Assembly: GCA_900469475.1 (NCBI GenBank)
Contig: UBXG01000017.1
Location: 124,001-188,000 of the forward strand
DNA: 64,000 nucleotides
Source: Hyphomicrobiales bacterium
GTDB lineage: Bacteria; Pseudomonadota; Alphaproteobacteria; Rhizobiales; Rhizobiaceae
Direction of reading: 5' to 3'
The position numbers were made by a program, and so were the translations under genes. Within the stretch, counting starts at the first letter, position 1. Each line of letters starts with the position of its first letter. Below the pieces are notes generated by a model. It saw nothing but the letters and a program-made list of their open reading frames with translations. It was not told where the DNA came from and did not search any database. Below, piece after piece: positions 59,216-64,000 of this stretch.

Positions 59216-61966
59216 TTACTTCGAAATCAGGCAGGTGCCGCCGGCGGCGCGATAGCGCGTGCAGATGGCAGCGGCATCATCCTTCGAGCCGGCGACGACG
59301 CGGACGCGATAATATGTGCCCTTGCCGGCGATATCGGCCTTGCGAATCTCCAGAGGATGGTTGCCGATGACGCTGGCGAACTTGACCTTGAGGTTCGCCT
59401 GCGACTTCTGTGCGTCGGCCTCCGTCGGCAGGGATGCGATCTGCACACCGTAGGTGCCGCCGCTTGCAGCGGAGGTGGCAGCCGAAGTTGCAGCCGCCGG
59501 GCTAGCAGATGCGACCTGCTTCGGCTGGACCTTGGGCTGAGCTTGAGCCTGGGCTTCCTGGGCCGGAGCAGCCGTATTCGCCTTGGCGGCGGGCTCCGGA
59601 CGTGCCGTCGGAACCGGGTTCGTCTTGACAACGCGGATCGGCGTGCTCTCGGCACTAGCGGCATCGGTATCATCCGACTGGTTTGCGGCCGGCGCATTTG
59701 CTGGAGACGGACGCGAACTAGTGGATGCGACCGGATTGTTTGCCGGCTTGGCGGCTGCAGTCGTCGTATCGGCAACCGGTTCGTCGCGCGGCACCAGTGA
59801 ACCATCCGCCTTGACGATCATCGTGCGCACCTTGCGCGGCGAGACCGACGGCACCTGTTCGTCGTTGTTGGCGGCGACATTGGTGTTGCCGCCATTCTGG
59901 TTCGGCAGCAGGCGTGGATCTTCGGTTTCACCGACCGGCGTCGGCGTGACCTGATCGCCGCTTCCGTCATCCGGAGATACGGCTTCGGGAATCAGCGTCT
60001 TCTGGACGACATCGACAGGCTGCTCGTTGGAGGAGACAAGCTCCTTCTGCTTCGGTGCCGCTGTGCTGTCGCCGGCAACGCGGTCGTAGACGGCCTTGTC
60101 CTGATTCGGAACGACGGTGCCGCCTGGATTTTCCGGAGCGACCTTTACCGGATCGCTGTCGGCTGCAATCACGCGCGGCTCACCCGAGAAGCTGGAGATC
60201 GGCGCGCCGTGACGGATCCAGCTGTAGGCGCCGTAAGCACCGACGCCAAGAACCACGATGACAGCGGCAGTCGTCACCATTCCACGAACAGAGCGAACCG
60301 GGCGACGGTTGGCCGCAGGGTTCAGCGTCATCCTGGCGACATTCTCGACAGGCGTCGCGGCTTCGCGATAGCTGCGGCGGAAGTCCTCTTCCAGCGCACG
60401 CTCGAACTCGTCGAACTCTTCGATCGGCTGCTTTGCGACGGGCACGGCAGGCTGGGCAGCAGCATTCTTCGACCAGGAAGCGGCGGTAGCGGCGCCACCA
60501 AGTGCGGCGGCAACAGCCGGCTTGATCGGCTCAGGTGCCGCTTCCTTGGCCGGAGTACCGAGCAGGCTCGCCATTTCCGAATCGAGATCGAAATCAAATT
60601 CCGACGGCACCGCGATCGGCTCCTCCGGCTCGATTGCCGGCAGATGCGGAACATGGGAACCCTCGAAGGTTTCGACACGCTCCTCCGTCTCGGCGATTTC
60701 CGTCGGATCAAACGGCAGTGGCTGATCGGCTTCGAATACCGGCGCGGCCATAGTCGCTGCAGGCGCAGCATTTACGGCAGACGTTTGGATAGGCTGCACG
60801 GGCTGGGGCGCTGCGGCGGCAAATACCGGAGCAGCAGGCGCAGGCGCAACGGGCGTTGCGCGGGAAAGGGCCGGCTCCGCCATCGGAGCGGCGGCAGCCG
60901 ACTGCCGTGCGGCAGAAGACTTATCGGCCTCAGCGAAATCGAGACCAGCAAGTTCCATCTCGATATCGGCCAGATCGAATTCGAAGTCCTGATCGGTGAA
61001 GGGATCTTCCGCACCGAAGGTAATAGGCTTTGCCTCTTCGCGCTGTGCTACAGGGGCCGGAGCGACCGGCAGTTCTGCAAGCTCCGAGAAGGAGGCGCTG
61101 AAATCTTCGAAAGCTGGCTCTTCCTTAGCAACCGGCGCATCGGTCTTGGATGGAACCGGATAGCGATTCACATCAGCCAGGAGGGCATCGATCTCAGCCG
61201 AAAGTGCGGCCGGATCGGCCTTGACCACCTTTGGCGGCTCGGGCGCACGAAAGACGGACGGAGCCGGCTGGGATATGGCGGGCTGAGCGACTGGTTCCGG
61301 CGCGCGCGCAGGCTCCACAGGGTCGAACGCCTCGAAATCGACGGCGCTATCGAACAGCGCTTCGTCGGAAGCGGCCTTCGGTGAGGGAACAGCAGCCGGC
61401 GTGAATTGCTCACGCGGGGCAGCCGGGGTTGCCAGCGTAAAGTTGGCAAGCGGCAGCCTTATGGTGGCGGCAGCGGATTGCGGCGTCGGCTTCAGCACCG
61501 GAGCAGCCGGTTGCGGCTCGACGGACACGGGCTTTTGCGCCGGCTGCAAAACCGGCGCAATCGACATTTCGAGCTCGTCGATCAGATCGCGAGCACCGAT
61601 CGTCGGCTTGATGGGAGCCACCGGCTGCGGCACAGGCTCTTCGAACTTCGGCTCTTCAAACTTGGGCTCAGCCTGTACCGGCTCAGCTGGAAGAGCGGCC
61701 TGCTCATGGCTCGGCGGCGACACCTGCTCCGCCGGAGCCGAAATGTCATTTGCCGGACTCATTCGCGGCGTATCGTACCGCTCGAATTCGCGAAGAAGCT
61801 CGTCTTCGAGGTTGAAGGCGGGATCCTGCCGTTGAACCGGAGCACTCTCCTGAGCAGCGGGGCGCGGCTCGAAACCTACGATACGAGCAAGTTCCGCAAG
61901 CGGATCATCATCCGCAAAGAACTTGTCGTTTCCGCTTGCGCGATACGCGAACTGTTTTTCTGCCAT
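59216..61966 (-). CDS. SPOR-domain cell-division protein with long disordered N-terminus
   Basis: A 916-residue single-span membrane protein. About 550 cytoplasmic residues are low-complexity Pro/Ala/Glu/Val (e.g. EPKFEEPKFEEPVPQPVAPI) with conserved patches (DPLAELARIVGFEPRP at the N-terminus). A transmembrane helix at about residues 560-580 (GMVTTAAVIVVLGVGAYGAY) is followed by a periplasmic linker and a C-terminal SPOR domain (GTYGVQIASLPTEADAQKSQ, YYRVRVVAGSKDDAAAICTR), which binds denuded septal glycan. MAEKQFAYRASG at 61966 is the start. It lies between argS and nagZ. Confidence 0.93.
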   Translation of the reverse strand: MAEKQFAYRASGNDKFFADDDPLAELARIVGFEPRPAAQESAPVQRQDPAFNLEDELLREFERYDTPRMSPANDISAPAEQVSPPSHEQAALPAEPVQAEPKFEEPKFEEPVPQPVAPIKPTIGARDLIDELEMSIAPVLQPAQKPVSVEPQPAAPVLKPTPQSAAATIRLPLANFTLATPAAPREQFTPAAVPSPKAASDEALFDSAVDFEAFDPVEPARAPEPVAQPAISQPAPSVFRAPEPPKVVKADPAALSAEIDALLADVNRYPVPSKTDAPVAKEEPAFEDFSASFSELAELPVAPAPVAQREEAKPITFGAEDPFTDQDFEFDLADIEMELAGLDFAEADKSSAARQSAAAAPMAEPALSRATPVAPAPAAPVFAAAAPQPVQPIQTSAVNAAPAATMAAPVFEADQPLPFDPTEIAETEERVETFEGSHVPHLPAIEPEEPIAVPSEFDFDLDSEMASLLGTPAKEAAPEPIKPAVAAALGGAATAASWSKNAAAQPAVPVAKQPIEEFDEFERALEEDFRRSYREAATPVENVARMTLNPAANRRPVRSVRGMVTTAAVIVVLGVGAYGAYSWIRHGAPISSFSGEPRVIAADSDPVKVAPENPGGTVVPNQDKAVYDRVAGDSTAAPKQKELVSSNEQPVDVVQKTLIPEAVSPDDGSGDQVTPTPVGETEDPRLLPNQNGGNTNVAANNDEQVPSVSPRKVRTMIVKADGSLVPRDEPVADTTTAAAKPANNPVASTSSRPSPANAPAANQSDDTDAASAESTPIRVVKTNPVPTARPEPAAKANTAAPAQEAQAQAQPKVQPKQVASASPAAATSAATSAASGGTYGVQIASLPTEADAQKSQANLKVKFASVIGNHPLEIRKADIAGKGTYYRVRVVAGSKDDAAAICTRYRAAGGTCLISK

Positions 61967-62027
61967 CACCCGTTCCACTCGAAAACGCTTCAACTGATGC
62001 CAGCGTAATGTGGGTAAATGGTGACGT

Positions 62028-63788
62028 TTATCGCATTTCGTCCGGTGCAGCGGTCCCGGTTATACCAAGACCCGACTTCAAAACCGACGCGACAGCGTAC
62101 ACCAGCCCAAGTCTGGCAATGCTCAATTCTCGGTTCTTATCGTTAACAAAACGTAATTCCGGTAAATCTTTACCTTTATTCCAGTGTCCGTGGAAGGAAC
62201 TGGCCAAATCGTAAAGATAAAAAGCGATGCGATGCGGCTCTTGAGACTGAGCTGCAGCTTCGATGATTCGCGGGAATTCCGCAATCTTCGCAACCAACTG
62301 CAATTCAGTAGGATCAGAGATCGCGCCGACGACAGCTTTCGACAGATCCAGCGGGGCTATATCGAGATCCGGGAAGGCTTCCCTGGCCTGACGGAAGACC
62401 GACATGCAGCGGGCATGAGCATACTGCACGTAGAAGACCGGATTGTCCTTCGATTGCTCGGTAACCTTGGCAAAATCGAAGTCCAGTGGCTCGGAATTCT
62501 TCCGGTAAAGCATCATGAAGCGCACCGAATCGCGGCCGACCTCATCGACGACTTCGCGCAGGGTGACGAAATCGCCCGAGCGCTTCGACATCTTCACCGG
62601 TTCGCCATTTCGATACAGCTTGACGAGCTGGCACAGAAGCACCGTCAGCTTCGCAGCACCATCAGAAATGCCGCGGGCCACCGCCTCCAGCCGCTTGACG
62701 TAGCCGCCATGGTCCGCGCCGAGGATGTAGATCATCTCGTTGAAGCCGCGGTCGAACTTGTTCTTGAAGTAAGCAACGTCGGCGGCAAAGTAAGTGTAGG
62801 AACCATCAGACTTGATCAGCGGGCGGTCGATATCGTCACCCACTTCCGTCGAGCGGAAGAGCGTCTGTTCGCGATCTTCCCAATCTTCCGGCAACTGCCC
62901 CTTCGGCGGCGGCAGCGCGCCCTTGTAGACATAGCCCTTGAACGTCAGATCATTGATCGCGGTGCGGATCAGCGCCGCACCATTGGCATGCAGGGTGCGC
63001 TCGGAGAAGAATACGTCATGATGAACGTTCAGCGCCTCCAGGTCTTCCCTTATCATCGCCATCATTGCGTCGATGGCGCGATCCTTGACGATCGGAAGCC
63101 ACTGCTCTTCCGGCATGCCGCGCAGCTTGGTGCCGAATTCCTTGGCGAGCGCTTCACCGACCGGAACGAGATAATCACCGGGATAAAGGCCCGGGGGTAT
63201 CTCGCCGACCTGCTCGCCCAGCGCCTCGCGATAGCGAATAAAGACGGAGCGTGCGAGCACGTCGATCTGCGAGCCGGCATCGTTGATGTAATATTCCTTG
63301 GTGACCTTATAGCCGGAGAAGGCCAGCAGGTTTGCCAGCGCATCGCCGACGACGGCGCCGCGGCAGTGGCCGACATGCATCGGCCCGGTCGGGTTGGCCG
63401 AAACATATTCGACATTGACCGTCTGCCCCTCACCGAGCTTGGAACGGCCGAACTTTTCGCCTTCAGAGATCATCGTGGCCAGCAGCCGCTGCCAATAGCC
63501 GACCGAAAGACGGAGATTGATGAAGCCGGGGCCGGCCACCGAAACCTCGGCGACATCAGCATCTTCCTTCAGCTTGGCGACGATGATTTCGGCAAGCGCA
63601 CGCGGATTCGTGCCGAGCGGCTTGGACAGAACCATGGCCGCATTGGTGGCGACATCGCCGTGAGTGGCATCGCGCGGCGGCTCCACGCCAATACGTCCGA
63701 AATCGAGCTCAGATCGCTTTTCTCGCACAATATCAATTTGTTCGAGAGCGTTCTTAATTCTTACTTCGAAGTCGGTGAAAAGGTTCAT
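62028..63788 (-). CDS. argS: Arginine--tRNA ligase
   Basis: A 586-residue class I synthetase with the Add-1 N-terminal domain, HIGH-type ANPTGPMHVGHCRGAVVGD and KMSKR-type VKMSKRSGDFVTL. The DALR anticodon-binding C-terminus includes FYVQYAHARCMSVFRQARE. MNLFTDFEVRIKNAL at 63788 is the conserved start. It is downstream of dgt on the same strand (about 55 nt gap). Confidence 0.97.
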   Translation of the reverse strand: MNLFTDFEVRIKNALEQIDIVREKRSELDFGRIGVEPPRDATHGDVATNAAMVLSKPLGTNPRALAEIIVAKLKEDADVAEVSVAGPGFINLRLSVGYWQRLLATMISEGEKFGRSKLGEGQTVNVEYVSANPTGPMHVGHCRGAVVGDALANLLAFSGYKVTKEYYINDAGSQIDVLARSVFIRYREALGEQVGEIPPGLYPGDYLVPVGEALAKEFGTKLRGMPEEQWLPIVKDRAIDAMMAMIREDLEALNVHHDVFFSERTLHANGAALIRTAINDLTFKGYVYKGALPPPKGQLPEDWEDREQTLFRSTEVGDDIDRPLIKSDGSYTYFAADVAYFKNKFDRGFNEMIYILGADHGGYVKRLEAVARGISDGAAKLTVLLCQLVKLYRNGEPVKMSKRSGDFVTLREVVDEVGRDSVRFMMLYRKNSEPLDFDFAKVTEQSKDNPVFYVQYAHARCMSVFRQAREAFPDLDIAPLDLSKAVVGAISDPTELQLVAKIAEFPRIIEAAAQSQEPHRIAFYLYDLASSFHGHWNKGKDLPELRFVNDKNRELSIARLGLVYAVASVLKSGLGITGTAAPDEMR

Positions 63789-63843
63789 CATATCGTCCAC
63801 GCATTAGCTTCGCGAGCCGCTATCGGCCCGACGCCGCCGCTGC

Positions 63844-64000
63844 CTACCGCAAATCGGGAGTCTGGTCAAACAGGCGCTTGTGGGCGCTGATGGCGTAGGT
63901 GTCCGTCATGCCGGCGAGATAGTCGCCGACATGCCTTGCCTTGGGGGCGATCGCCAACCCGGCAATATGATCGACCCAATAATGGCTCTGCATCTCCCTG
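63844..64000 (-). CDS. dgt: dGTP triphosphohydrolase-like protein, C-terminus (gene continues beyond window)
   Basis: The last 52 residues are visible: HYWVDHIAGLAIAPKARHVG, DYLAGMTDTYAISAHKRLFD and QTPDLR, then TAG at 63844-63846. This is the conserved end of the HD-domain dGTP triphosphohydrolase family, which hydrolyses dGTP to deoxyguanosine. The HD motif lies outside the window. It is directly upstream of argS, the usual order in Rhizobiales. Confidence 0.85.
   Translation of the reverse strand, partial: REMQSHYWVDHIAGLAIAPKARHVGDYLAGMTDTYAISAHKRLFDQTPDLR

Noticed and set aside
60209..61384. 391-residue plus-strand ORF
   Set aside because: Arg/Gly/Leu-rich shadow of the Pro/Ala-rich SPOR protein.
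61620..61700. Short tandem repeats suggestive of a CRISPR or satellite
   Set aside because: They encode repeated FEEPK units of the SPOR protein; no constant repeat-spacer pattern. No CRISPR array was seen anywhere in the window.
62184..63890. 568-residue plus-strand ORF
   Set aside because: It is the complement of argS and dgt, which have clear synthetase and HD-family motifs.

Overview
The window is chromosomal DNA from a rhizobial alphaproteobacterium, most likely Rhizobium in the broad sense. The evidence is a high-GC, densely coded sequence, a complete aapJQMP amino-acid transporter, clpS-clpA, a phasin and a class I PHA synthase. It also includes paired DUF1127 genes, a RIME-like palindromic repeat, an alpha-r14-type small RNA, and the argS-SPOR-nagZ-scpAB-tatABC-serS-surE-pcm cluster typical of Rhizobiales. 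Species is not claimed.

Layout. 1-6.8 kb: a partial acyltransferase-like gene, a HIT protein, clpS-clpA, a phasin, DUF3126 and cysE. 6.9-11.3 kb: an enoyl-CoA hydratase-family gene, an alpha/beta hydrolase, an NDUFS6-like zinc-finger protein, an FAD monooxygenase and metC. 11.7-16.0 kb: the aapJQMP operon. 16.2-20.6 kb: tRNA-Arg, an NDUFS4-like protein, tRNA-Pro, DUF192, a double cold-shock protein, gloA, a lipoprotein and three tandem tRNA-Glu genes, each with its own copied promoter. 20.7-25.8 kb: recJ, hom, an aminotransferase and a small lipoprotein. 26.0-30.1 kb: phaC-sfsA-map-radC.

The accessory part is 30.13-33.40 kb. A 3.26-kb element sits inside the catalytic motif of radC and splits it in two. 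It is flanked by a 13-bp direct repeat, carries the N-terminal arm-binding part of a tyrosine recombinase at its left end, an IS110-type transposase remnant with a nonsense codon, an intact XRE-type regulator and several orphan or truncated ORFs. The displaced 3' end of radC survives downstream with a 1-nt deletion. It reads as an old, degraded integrative element rather than an active system.

After the element the core genome resumes. 33.8-40.6 kb holds a tyrosine phosphatase, sthA, a HAD hydrolase, tig, tRNA-Leu, and a GDYXXLXY/DUF2157 pair. 40.9-42.1 kb holds a small RNA of three hairpins, each exposing an anti-Shine-Dalgarno CCUCCUCCC in its loop, followed on the same strand by two DUF1127 genes. 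42.2-49.7 kb holds trmFO, a yajC-secDF-Mth938-(phytoene/squalene synthase-like) run and a DUF815 ATPase. 49.7-64 kb is one long minus-strand block for envelope and chromosome maintenance: an nlpD-like factor, pcm, surE, serS, tatC, tatB, tatA, scpB, scpA, nagZ, a SPOR protein, argS and the end of dgt.

Four genes here match mitochondrial complex I accessory or assembly factors (NDUFS6, NDUFS4, NDUFAF3/Mth938 and NDUFAF6/squalene-synthase-like). Two of them are adjacent in the secDF transcription unit.
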